5,205 nt of DNA from Oscillospiraceae bacterium (lineage in GTDB: Bacteria; Bacillota; Clostridia; Oscillospirales; UBA929). Position numbers and translations under genes: made by a program. Under the pieces are notes generated by a model, which was given only the letters and a program-made list of their open reading frames with translations, was not told where the DNA came from and did no database searches. Positions 1 through 5,205 of the stretch are shown piece after piece; the stretch's first letter is position 1; each line of letters starts with the position of its first letter. Location: assembly GCA_031271325.1 (NCBI GenBank), contig JAISVY010000094.1, positions 1-5,205 of the forward strand, read 5' to 3'.

Positions 1-17
1 GAGCTTCTGAATTTATT

Positions 18-24
18 AGGAGGG
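18..24 (+). promoter_or_regulatory. Ribosome binding site of the pirin gene
   Basis: AGGAGGG lies 8 nt before the ATG at 33. This is a near-perfect Shine-Dalgarno sequence at ideal spacing and fixes the start of the pirin reading frame. No convincing promoter is visible in the short upstream stretch, so transcription probably starts left of the window or from an upstream gene. Confidence 0.85.
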
Positions 25-32
25 CGAGAAAA

Positions 33-797
33 ATGTTAAGGCACGTAGACCACAAAAAAATGGGGCGCAGCCAGTTGGGCTGGCTCGACAGCCACTTCCA
101 CTTTTCCTTCGCGGAGTATTTCAACCCGCAAAATATCCGTTTCGGCGTACTTCGCGTCTTCAACGACGACATCATTAAGGCGCAGACGGGTTTCGGCACC
201 CATCCGCATCAGGACATGGAGATCATTACCTATGTAGTGCAGGGCGAAGTTTCGCACAAAGACAGCATGGGCAACGCCCACGTATTGAAGCGCGGGCAGA
301 CGCAATATATGTCGGCGGGCACGGGCGTTTTTCACAGCGAATACAACAGGCAGGAAAAAGACGATCTGCGCCTGATGCAAATCTGGATCCTGCCCGACGA
401 GCGCGGCTACACGCCGAATTACGGCGAATACCGCTTCGCGCTGGAAGACAGGTTTGACAAATGGCTCCCGGTCGCGACGGGCTATAAAAACAAAGAAAAC
501 GACGCCCCGGTCAAGGTGCATCAAGACGTTAACGTATACGCGACGATCCTCGGCGAGGGTAAGAACATAGACTTCACTGTCGGCGGCGACAGGCAGGCGT
601 ATCTGGTCTGTCTGGAGGGAGAGGCCGACGTCGGAGGAATCCGCCTGCATACACGGGACGCGCTGGAAATTATCAAGGAAGATGTCCACATAGAAAGCGG
701 CGGCTGCCATCTCTTGGTCATCGAAATGGCGTATGACGACGAATGCTATAAGAAATACAACCTGGAAAGCCGTTTGCGCAACGAGCCGACTTGGTAG
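33..797 (+). CDS. Pirin family protein (bicupin)
   Basis: This is a complete 254-residue pirin-family protein of the cupin superfamily. The N-terminal cupin domain (about residues 15-125) carries the family core, including FGVLRVFNDD, HPHQDMEIITYVVQGEVSHKDS and the GTGVFHSE segment. His57, His59, His101 and Glu103 occupy the positions of the four metal ligands of human pirin (His56, His58, His101, Glu103), so a mononuclear iron or other divalent metal site should be intact. The C-terminal half (about 160-235) looks like the second, metal-free cupin domain. The length is close to bacterial members such as E. coli YhhW (about 230 residues). Some relatives show quercetin 2,3-dioxygenase activity in vitro and others act as redox-sensing protein partners; the true substrate is usually unknown and cannot be read here. 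No signal peptide or membrane segment is seen, so it is probably cytosolic. It stands alone, followed 16 nt later by a strong terminator, and converges on spoVT. Confidence 0.93.
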   Translation: MLRHVDHKKMGRSQLGWLDSHFHFSFAEYFNPQNIRFGVLRVFNDDIIKAQTGFGTHPHQDMEIITYVVQGEVSHKDSMGNAHVLKRGQTQYMSAGTGVFHSEYNRQEKDDLRLMQIWILPDERGYTPNYGEYRFALEDRFDKWLPVATGYKNKENDAPVKVHQDVNVYATILGEGKNIDFTVGGDRQAYLVCLEGEADVGGIRLHTRDALEIIKEDVHIESGGCHLLVIEMAYDDECYKKYNLESRLRNEPTW

Positions 798-813
798 AGC
801 GTTTTATAAATTT

Positions 814-840
814 GGGGCGGTGTCCACACCGCCCCTTTTT
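814..840 (+). terminator. Intrinsic terminator of the pirin gene
   Basis: A perfect GC-rich inverted repeat pairs GGGGCGGTG (814-822) with CACCGCCCC (827-835) around a 4-nt loop, followed at once by TTTTT (836-840). It begins 16 nt after the pirin TAG, as expected for Rho-independent termination. On the opposite strand the same hairpin is followed by AAATTTAT, a poor U-tract. It may therefore also slow or end transcripts coming from spoVT, but less efficiently. Confidence 0.9.
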
Positions 841-888
841 CATATGGGCATATTAGCTTACAAGAGTTCGAGCCGTTCGCCTAGCTTC

Positions 889-1431
889 TTAATTCTCCAT
901 CTGTTTTCCCAAAAATCCCGCGACGGTTTGCGCCAGTTTGTGTTCCGTGTCCGAGAACGGCGCGCCGCTGTCGGGCAGCAGAAAGACCACCGCGCCGGAT
1001 ACGTCGCCTTCGGCGATGATCGGGGCGGCGATCCCCGCATGATATTTTTCTTGGTCGTCGGAGACGACAATCTTGGTACCGCCTTGCTTATACTGGTAGA
1101 TATGGCGGCTCTCCATGATCTTTTCCAAGTCCTCCCCGATGCGTTTTTCCATTAAGTCCCGCTGCGGAAGCCCGCTGACGGCAATCACGCTGTCGCGGTC
1201 GCAGACGCAGACCATCGCGCCGGTGGTTTTGCCCAGCGTATCGCAGAGCTGCGAGGCGAACGCCGACAGTTCGCCCATCGGGCTGTATTTCTTAAAGATG
1301 ACTTCGCCGTCCTTATCGGTGTAAATCTCCAGCGGGTCGCCCTCACGTATACGCATGGTGCGGCGGATCTCCTTCGGGATAACCACGCGTCCCAGATCGT
1401 CGATTCTCCTGACTATACCTGTCGCTTTCAA
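889..1431 (-). CDS. spoVT: Stage V sporulation protein T (AbrB-like forespore regulator)
   Basis: This 180-residue protein is the SpoVT orthologue. Residues 1-50, from MKATGIVRRIDDLGRVVIPK onward, form the AbrB-type swapped-hairpin DNA-binding domain and are almost identical to Bacillus subtilis SpoVT as I recall it. Residues about 56-178 form the GAF-like ligand/dimerisation domain, with segments such as CDRDSVIAVSG and APIIAEGDVSGAVVFL, ending in a typical AGFLGKQME tail. In Bacillus, SpoVT is made in the forespore under sigma-G, tunes sigma-G-dependent genes up or down, and affects spore coat, cortex and germination properties. The length (180 against 178) is normal. The start is a TTG at 1431, chosen because it sits 7 nt from a perfect AGGAGG, gives the family's exact N-terminus, and has no nearby ATG competitor. 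It is monocistronic, has its own sigma-G-like promoter, and is convergent with the pirin gene. Confidence 0.97.
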   Translation of the reverse strand: MKATGIVRRIDDLGRVVIPKEIRRTMRIREGDPLEIYTDKDGEVIFKKYSPMGELSAFASQLCDTLGKTTGAMVCVCDRDSVIAVSGLPQRDLMEKRIGEDLEKIMESRHIYQYKQGGTKIVVSDDQEKYHAGIAAPIIAEGDVSGAVVFLLPDSGAPFSDTEHKLAQTVAGFLGKQMEN

Positions 1432-1438
1432 AAGATTC

Positions 1439-1444
1439 CCTCCT
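1439..1444 (-). promoter_or_regulatory. Ribosome binding site of spoVT, supporting a TTG start
   Basis: On the minus strand AGGAGG, followed by GAATCTT (7 nt), precedes the TTG at 1431. The perfect Shine-Dalgarno sequence decides the non-ATG start. Confidence 0.85.
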
Positions 1445-1462
1445 AAGTTCGGATTTCTGCTT

Positions 1463-1492
1463 TAGGTTGCGCAAGATTTTCAACTCTATGCA
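1463..1492 (-). promoter_or_regulatory. Sigma-G-type promoter of spoVT
   Basis: On the minus strand TGCATA (1492-1487) is followed by a 17-nt spacer and CAACCTA (1469-1463). This fits the forespore sigma-G pattern of a -35 like TGHATA and a -10 like CATNNTA, with one deviation (CAA for CAT) in the -10. The predicted transcript start near 1456 leaves a leader of about 25 nt holding the Shine-Dalgarno sequence. B. subtilis spoVT is known to be sigma-G-dependent, which supports the call. Sigma-F promoters look similar and cannot be excluded. Confidence 0.65.
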
Positions 1493-1564
1493 GAAAGTTC
1501 CCCCGGAAGAAATTAGAAGAAAACGCTCCATTCTGTTGTCGGGTTAGGATTGCTGAACAACGCC

Positions 1565-1661
1565 GCTGTCACGCTTCACAACTCTTTTTGACCGGTATTT
1601 CCGAAATTTGACACAGCTCGCGCCTGCGGCGCTTCGGACCGAAAAGGAGTTGTTTGGCAGC
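1565..1661. repeat. Long asymmetric hairpin (palindromic element or structured RNA)
   Basis: This intergenic stretch folds into one extended stem. Working inward on the plus strand, GCTGTC (1565-1570) pairs with GGCAGC (1656-1661, one G-T), ACAACTC (1578-1584) with GAGTTGT (1647-1653), TTTTT (1585-1589) with AAAAG (1642-1646, one G-T), CGGT (1593-1596) with ACCG (1638-1641), CCGAA (1601-1605) with TTCGG (1633-1637), and GCGCC (1620-1624) with GGCGC (1628-1632) around loop TGC. The right arm 1628-1653 is paired without interruption, while the left arm has unpaired bulges of 3, 4 and 14 nt. It starts 12 nt beyond the reductase stop codon, so it would lie in the 3' end of the ATPase-reductase transcript. 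No U-tract follows on either strand, so it is not a standard terminator. It could be a small palindromic mobile repeat, an mRNA-stabilising 3' structure or a small RNA. Confidence 0.5.
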
Positions 1662-1673
1662 TCTTGCTTACAT

Positions 1674-2234
1674 TTACCCGGCTTGCCTGCCTTCCGCCAT
1701 CGCCTTCGCGGCGGCATAGGCGGCGGCGCGTTTGTAGTCGCTGTTCCAGCGGTTGACGCCTATGTAGTCGAAGATCACCGCGCCGGTGTGGCGGCAGAAC
1801 CTGTCCATCTGGTCGAGGCAGGAAATCAGCCCGTTTCCGCTGCCGCCGGGCGACGCCACCAGCAGCACCGGTTTGCCGGAACACGCGCCGCCGTAGCCGC
1901 CCAAAAAGCTCTCACAGCGGCGAAGCCTGTCGAGGAAGCATTTCAGCCCTTCGGCCGCCTCCCCCCAGTACACGGGCGTGACGATGCAAAGGGCGTCGGC
2001 CGCTTTCACGGCTTCCTGCGCCTCGGCAAACCCGTCGCCGCCGTATGCGCAGGTGTGTGACTTGAGGCAGGTGCCCCAGCCGTCGCCGCAGCAGCGGCAG
2101 CGCTCCACACCGCGGCCGACCGCCAGCAGACGCGTCTCCGCGCCGCCGTCGGCGGCTCCGCGCAGGACTTGTTCGGTAACCGACGCGCAAAGCCCGTCTT
2201 TCTTTGGGTTGCCGGATAAAACGAGATACTTCAT
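1674..2234 (-). CDS. Flavodoxin family protein / NAD(P)H-dependent FMN reductase-like
   Basis: This complete 186-residue protein has a flavodoxin-like fold. The opening beta strand and phosphate-binding loop (residues 3-16, LVLSGNPKKDGLC) suit FMN binding. Residues 86-107 (TPVYWGEAAEGLKCFLDRLRRC) are the conserved second flavin-contact segment of the FMN reductase and iron-sulfur flavoprotein families, and residues 128-164 (SPGGSGNG to GVNRWN) form the third. A cysteine cluster follows the second strand: Cys46, Cys48, Cys49, Cys56 and Cys62, with spacing C-X2-C-X6-C-X5-C. This resembles, but is wider than, the compact cluster-binding motif of archaeal iron-sulfur flavoproteins, so binding of a 4Fe-4S cluster is possible but unproven. 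It is expected to be a soluble cytosolic electron carrier or reductase with unknown partner. Its ATG overlaps the stop of the Ca2+ ATPase by 4 nt (ATGA), and AGGAG 7 nt upstream lies inside the ATPase coding end, so translation is coupled. No clear terminator follows. Confidence 0.88.
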   Translation of the reverse strand: MKYLVLSGNPKKDGLCASVTEQVLRGAADGGAETRLLAVGRGVERCRCCGDGWGTCLKSHTCAYGGDGFAEAQEAVKAADALCIVTPVYWGEAAEGLKCFLDRLRRCESFLGGYGGACSGKPVLLVASPGGSGNGLISCLDQMDRFCRHTGAVIFDYIGVNRWNSDYKRAAAYAAAKAMAEGRQAG

Positions 2235-4870
2235 GTCTGTTCTCCTTTACGGTTGATTCGCCGCGATTCCCTCGCGCGCTGCGCCGCTTTGACCGCCTCG
2301 ACCAGCGGGATGATCGAAACCGAAAGTCCCAGCGCCACGGCGAGTTCGCGTACGCTCAAGGGCTGCAGCGAAAAGATGCCGGCGAGGAACGGCACATAGA
2401 TTACGGTTAAGGTCAGCACAAGCGACAACAGCATCGCGCCGAGCAGCATTTTATTGGCTTTCTTAAGCGTAAAGACGCTCTGCGTTTGCGAGCGCATGTT
2501 GTAAGAGTGAAAGATCTCGCACATCGACATCGTGAGGAACGCGGCGGTCATGGCGTAGTCATGGTTGTGCCATTGGTCTACGATCTTGTAAGAGGCTACG
2601 GTCAGCAGCGCGACAAAAATCCCTTGATAGATCACGCCGAACCCCAAGCCGCCGGAAAAAACGCTCGCGCTCACCTTCCTTGGGGGGCGCTGCATAATGC
2701 CGGGCTGCGCGTGTTCCATCCCCAGCGCGACGGCGGGCAGGCTGTCGGTAATCAGATTGATAAAGAGCAGATGCACCGGCTTGAACAGTACAAACCCAAG
2801 CACGGTGGCGAGGAAGATGGAGAGCACCTCGCTTAAGTTGGAGGAGAGCAAAAACTGTATCGTCTTGCGGATGTTGTCATAGATGCGGCGGCCTTCCTCC
2901 ACGGCTGCGACGATCGTCGCGAAGTTGTCGTCGGCCAGCACCATATCGGCGACGTTTTTGGTCACGTCGGTGCCGGTGATGCCCATCCCCACGCCGATGT
3001 CGCCCGACTTGATCGCCGGCGCGTCGTTGACGCCGTCCCCGGTCATCGCGGTGACATAGCCCTTCTTCTTCCACATGTTTACAATCCGAACCTTGTTTTC
3101 CGGCTGCACCCGCGCGTAGACAAAGGTGTTTTCAATCCGCCGCTCAAACTCTTCGTCGGTCAGTTCGTCCAGTTCACGCCCGGTCATGGCTTGCTCGGAG
3201 CTTTCGATGATACCCAGTTCCTTGGCGATCGCCGCGGCGGTTTCTTTGTGGTCGCCGGTGATCATCACAACCTTGATTCCGGCGCTCCTGCATTCGTCCG
3301 CCGCCGCTTTGACTTCGGGACGGATCGGGTCGATCATCGCTTCCAGCCCGATCAGCGTCAGCCCGTTTTCAATCGCGCCGGGCGAACAGTCCGCCGGAAC
3401 GCCGTCCCATTCGCGGAAGGCGCAGGCGAGCACCCGCAGGGCGCGGTCGGCGTACTCTTTGTTTTTGTCCGTGACCGTCTTCAGCGCCTCCGGCGTCAGC
3501 GGCGTAACGTTCCCGTCTGCGAGGATATGCGTACAGGCGCGTAAAATTTCGTCGGGCGCGCCCTTGGTGTATTGTACTGCCCCGCCGCCCGTTTTATGAA
3601 CGGTCGTCATCATCTTCCGCACGCTGTCAAACGGCGCTTCACCCACGCGCGGGAATTCCGCCATCAGCTTATTTTTGTCCAGCCCCTCTTGCAGCGCGAA
3701 CGCCACCAGCGCGTTTTCGGTGGGGTCGCCCACAATTTTGCCGTCGGGCGAAAGCTGTGAGTCGCAGCACAGCGCCATCGCCGCCGCCAGCGGCTTCGTC
3801 TCGCCGAAGCTCTCCACCACGGTCATCTTGTTCTGGGTCAGCGTTCCGGTCTTGTCGGAGCAGATGATCTGGGCGCAGCCGAGGGTCTCCACAGCGGTCA
3901 GGCGGCGGATGATCGCGCGGCGGCGAGCCATGTTGGTCACGCCGATGGAAAGCACGATCGTCACCACGGCAGCCAGACCTTCCGGGATCGCCGCGACCGC
4001 GAGCGACACAGCCAGCATAAAGCTGTCCAATACGCCCTCGGTATTGAAATTACCCGTGCTGACCAGCCGCACGGCGAAAATCACGGCGCAGATCCCCAGC
4101 ACCAGAAAACTCAAAATCTTACTCAGGCGCGACAAACTCTTTTGCAGCGGCGTTTCGCCCTGTTCCGTGCTTTGGATGATGCCCGCGATCTTTCCCATCT
4201 CGGTGCCCATCCCGGTGGCGGTCACGACGCCCTCGCCGCGCCCGTACGCCACACCGGAACCCATATACGCCATATTCGTGCGGTCGCCCAGCGCCACCGT
4301 CCCGCCGCCCTCCAGCGCGCCCGTCTGCTTGTCGGACGGAACCGATTCGCCGGTCAGCGCGGCTTCTTCGATCTTCAGGCTCGCGGCTTGAATCAGGCGC
4401 ATATCGGCGGGCACGGCGTCCCCGGCCTCCATCAGCACAACGTCGCCGACCACCAATTCCCCGGCCGGAAGCTGCGCGACGACGCCCCCGCGCCGCACCT
4501 TCGCCGTGGACGCGCTCATCTCCTGCAAGGCTTCAATGGCTTTTTCGGCTTTGCTCTCCTGAAACACGCCCAAAACGCTGTTCAGCACCACCACCGCGAG
4601 GATAATCCCCGCTTCGGCGTATTCGTTCGGGTTCCCGCCCTCGGTGATCGCAATCACCAGCGACACGGCGGCGGCGGCGATCAGCACCAGTACCATCGGG
4701 TTGATCAGTTGTTCCGCGAACCGGCGGAGCAGGCTTTTCTTCTTCGCTTTCGCCAGCTCGTTCCTGCCGTTTTCCAAAAGCCGTTTTTTCGCTTCCGCGT
4801 CCGTCAGTCCGTTTTCGCCCGTTTGCAGGTTTTGCAGCGCGGTTTCTTTTGTCTCTCGGTAAAAGTCCAA
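2231..4870 (-). CDS. Calcium-translocating P-type ATPase (P2A, SERCA/PMCA-like)
   Basis: This is a full-length ten-helix P2A pump that should expel Ca2+ from the cytoplasm using ATP. With the TTG start at 4870 it has 879 residues, a normal length. In order: N-terminal cation-ATPase domain (GLTDAEAKKRL, about 21-31), M1 56-75, M2 86-105, actuator domain with TGES 173-176, M3 249-271, M4 with PEGL 296-299, phosphorylation motif DKTGTLT 339-345 (Asp339), nucleotide-binding KGAPDE 436-441, TGDH 538-541, hinge TGDGVNDAP 610-618, then M5-M10. Ca2+ ligands match SERCA: site II Val292, Ala293, Ile295, Glu297, Asn705, Asp709; site I Asn678, Glu681, Thr708. The M8 site I glutamate is replaced by Ser782. 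I preferred TTG because it gives the family-like start (M)DFYRETKETALQNL and follows GAAGGGAAGGG by 7 nt. A GTG at 4927 would add 19 atypical residues. It is the first gene of an operon with the flavoprotein. Mn2+ transport is an alternative specificity. Confidence 0.95.
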   Translation of the reverse strand: MDFYRETKETALQNLQTGENGLTDAEAKKRLLENGRNELAKAKKKSLLRRFAEQLINPMVLVLIAAAAVSLVIAITEGGNPNEYAEAGIILAVVVLNSVLGVFQESKAEKAIEALQEMSASTAKVRRGGVVAQLPAGELVVGDVVLMEAGDAVPADMRLIQAASLKIEEAALTGESVPSDKQTGALEGGGTVALGDRTNMAYMGSGVAYGRGEGVVTATGMGTEMGKIAGIIQSTEQGETPLQKSLSRLSKILSFLVLGICAVIFAVRLVSTGNFNTEGVLDSFMLAVSLAVAAIPEGLAAVVTIVLSIGVTNMARRRAIIRRLTAVETLGCAQIICSDKTGTLTQNKMTVVESFGETKPLAAAMALCCDSQLSPDGKIVGDPTENALVAFALQEGLDKNKLMAEFPRVGEAPFDSVRKMMTTVHKTGGGAVQYTKGAPDEILRACTHILADGNVTPLTPEALKTVTDKNKEYADRALRVLACAFREWDGVPADCSPGAIENGLTLIGLEAMIDPIRPEVKAAADECRSAGIKVVMITGDHKETAAAIAKELGIIESSEQAMTGRELDELTDEEFERRIENTFVYARVQPENKVRIVNMWKKKGYVTAMTGDGVNDAPAIKSGDIGVGMGITGTDVTKNVADMVLADDNFATIVAAVEEGRRIYDNIRKTIQFLLSSNLSEVLSIFLATVLGFVLFKPVHLLFINLITDSLPAVALGMEHAQPGIMQRPPRKVSASVFSGGLGFGVIYQGIFVALLTVASYKIVDQWHNHDYAMTAAFLTMSMCEIFHSYNMRSQTQSVFTLKKANKMLLGAMLLSLVLTLTVIYVPFLAGIFSLQPLSVRELAVALGLSVSIIPLVEAVKAAQRARESRRINRKGEQT

Positions 4871-4877
4871 TCTGTCG

Positions 4878-4888
4878 CCCTTCCCTTC
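4878..4888 (-). promoter_or_regulatory. Ribosome binding site favouring the TTG start of the Ca2+ ATPase
   Basis: The minus strand reads GAAGGGAAGGG, then 7 nt, then TTG at 4870. A competing AGGA (4937-4934) sits 6 nt before GTG at 4927. That one would lie almost at the 5' end of a transcript starting from the visible promoter, so the inner site is the better candidate. Confidence 0.5.
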
Positions 4889-4941
4889 AGAAAGTGTTGA
4901 AAATTGCCCCTTCAATATGCCCTTCACGTGTCATCCTATAT

Positions 4942-4950
4942 AGTATAACA
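4942..4950 (-). promoter_or_regulatory. Extended -10 promoter of the ATPase-flavoprotein operon
   Basis: The minus strand reads TGTTATACT: an extended -10 TG-N motif joined to the hexamer TATACT (4947-4942), which matches TATAAT in five of six positions. The best -35 at 17-nt spacing is only TGGTAA (4970-4965), which is weak, but extended -10 promoters tolerate this. The transcript would start near 4935, about 65 nt before the TTG start. It lies in an AT-rich island (4936-4982) unlike the GC-rich surroundings, as expected for a promoter region. Confidence 0.5.
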
Positions 4951-5023
4951 GCATGACTTTGAATTTACCATATATTTTTCAACGACCCCCCGCGACAAAC
5001 GTATGAACGGTCAAAATACGCAA

Positions 5024-5072
5024 AAAGCGGCATCCTCATGTAGGGGCGGCTGTCCTCGGCCGCCCGCGCTTT
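5024..5072. repeat. GC-rich intergenic inverted repeat (repeat-family-like hairpin)
   Basis: GGGCGGC (5044-5050) pairs with GCCGCCC (5059-5065) around an 8-nt loop, enclosed by an outer AAAGCG (5024-5029) and CGCTTT (5067-5072) match. The core reads TGTAGGGGCGGC to GGCCGCCCG. From memory it resembles short dispersed intergenic repeats common in Oscillospiraceae-like Clostridia; I cannot verify this from one copy. It has no U-tract on either strand, so it does not look like a terminator. Confidence 0.4.
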
Positions 5073-5083
5073 ATCAGGAACAC

Positions 5084-5116
5084 AAAAAGCGGGACGCCCG
5101 GCCGGGTGTCCCGCTT
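5084..5116 (-). terminator. Intrinsic terminator of the gene at the right edge
   Basis: The arms 5102-5116 and 5087-5101 are inverted repeats of 15 bp with a single G-T pair (AAGCGGGAC...GTCCCGCTT), closing in a tight loop at the centre. On the minus strand the stem ends in TTTTT (5088-5084). It begins 15 nt after the TAG of the truncated gene and so separates that gene from the ATPase operon. The other strand has only TT before GCC, so it should act mainly leftward. Confidence 0.88.
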
Positions 5117-5131
5117 GCCTCACTGTGCCGC

Positions 5132-5205
5132 CTATTCCTCGTTTTTCTCGTAAGCCACCAGCACGATGTCGAATCCTTTTGCGCTCATCTCCCGCTCATA
5201 CTGCT
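5132..5205 (-). CDS. C-terminal fragment of an unidentified protein
   Basis: A minus-strand reading frame is open from the right edge to a TAG at 5134-5132, giving 23 residues: QYEREMSAKGFDIVLVAYEK followed by NEE. An intrinsic terminator lies directly after it, which supports a real gene end. The piece has a short hydrophobic strand (FDIVLVAY) and a charged tail. This is too little to assign a family, and I do not recognise it. The start and most of the gene lie outside the window. Confidence 0.65.
   Translation of the reverse strand, partial: QYEREMSAKGFDIVLVAYEKNEE

Noticed and set aside
36..710. Minus-strand open frame of 224 codons opposite the pirin gene
   Set aside because: The pirin frame has a strong ribosome binding site, intact metal ligands and full family length. 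The antisense translation resembles no family.
866..872. GTTCGAG, a tRNA T-loop-like heptamer near the pirin-spoVT junction
   Set aside because: No matching acceptor, D or anticodon arms surround it, so it is a chance match.
1343..1531. Short minus-strand open frame covering the spoVT leader
   Set aside because: It overlaps the spoVT start in another frame and runs through its promoter, with no ribosome binding site or family resemblance.
1535..1561. GTTGT...ACAAC inverted repeat upstream of spoVT
   Set aside because: Only five base pairs around a 17-nt loop; this is easily expected by chance.
4142..4900. Long plus-strand open frame of about 250 codons antisense to the ATPase
   Set aside because: It is a shadow of the GC-rich ATPase codons. 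Its translation is low-complexity, rich in Arg and His, with no recognisable domain, while the minus strand encodes a perfect P-type ATPase.
4951..4980. Possible sigma-E-like promoter (AAATATA, 15 nt, CATGCTGT) upstream of the ATPase on the minus strand
   Set aside because: Both boxes deviate at several important positions, and the overlapping extended -10 motif is a better match.
4957..4981. TTGAA/TTCAA inverted repeat as an operator for the ATPase promoter
   Set aside because: The arms are short and AT-rich in an AT-rich island, and match no regulator motif I recognise.

Overview
This GC-rich window most likely comes from an endospore-forming Firmicute of class Clostridia. The clearest sign is an intact spoVT homologue with a recognisable sigma-G-type promoter. 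Supporting signs are strong AGGAGG ribosome binding sites, TTG starts, a PMCA-type calcium ATPase and a clostridial-looking flavodoxin-family protein. An Oscillospiraceae-like lineage is a guess from base composition and general look, not a demonstrated assignment.

Layout, left to right. (1) Positions 33-797 (+) encode a complete pirin-family protein, closed by a textbook intrinsic terminator at 814-840. (2) Positions 889-1431 (-) encode SpoVT, convergent with pirin, starting at TTG behind a perfect AGGAGG and a sigma-G-like promoter at 1463-1492. (3) Positions 1565-1661 are non-coding but hold a long, strongly asymmetric hairpin that no gene explains. (4) Positions 1674-2234 (-) encode a flavodoxin-fold NAD(P)H/FMN reductase-like protein with a cysteine cluster. 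(5) Positions 2231-4870 (-), or to 4927 with a GTG start, encode a full-length P2A Ca2+-transporting ATPase. Its stop codon overlaps the reductase start (ATGA), so the two genes form a translationally coupled operon read right to left. (6) Positions 4928-5131 hold the putative ATPase promoter, a GC-rich repeat-like hairpin, and the terminator of the next gene. (7) Positions 5132-5205 (-) hold the last 23 codons of a gene that runs off the right edge.

The genes appear to form four independent transcription units: pirin; spoVT; ATPase-flavoprotein; and the truncated gene at the right edge. SpoVT is a forespore regulator, and bacterial Ca2+ P-type ATPases have been linked to sporulation in Bacillus, so a sporulation/calcium theme is possible. 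The sequence itself does not prove it. No mobile-element gene, CRISPR array, tRNA or rRNA was seen. The least explained element is the asymmetric hairpin at 1565-1661.
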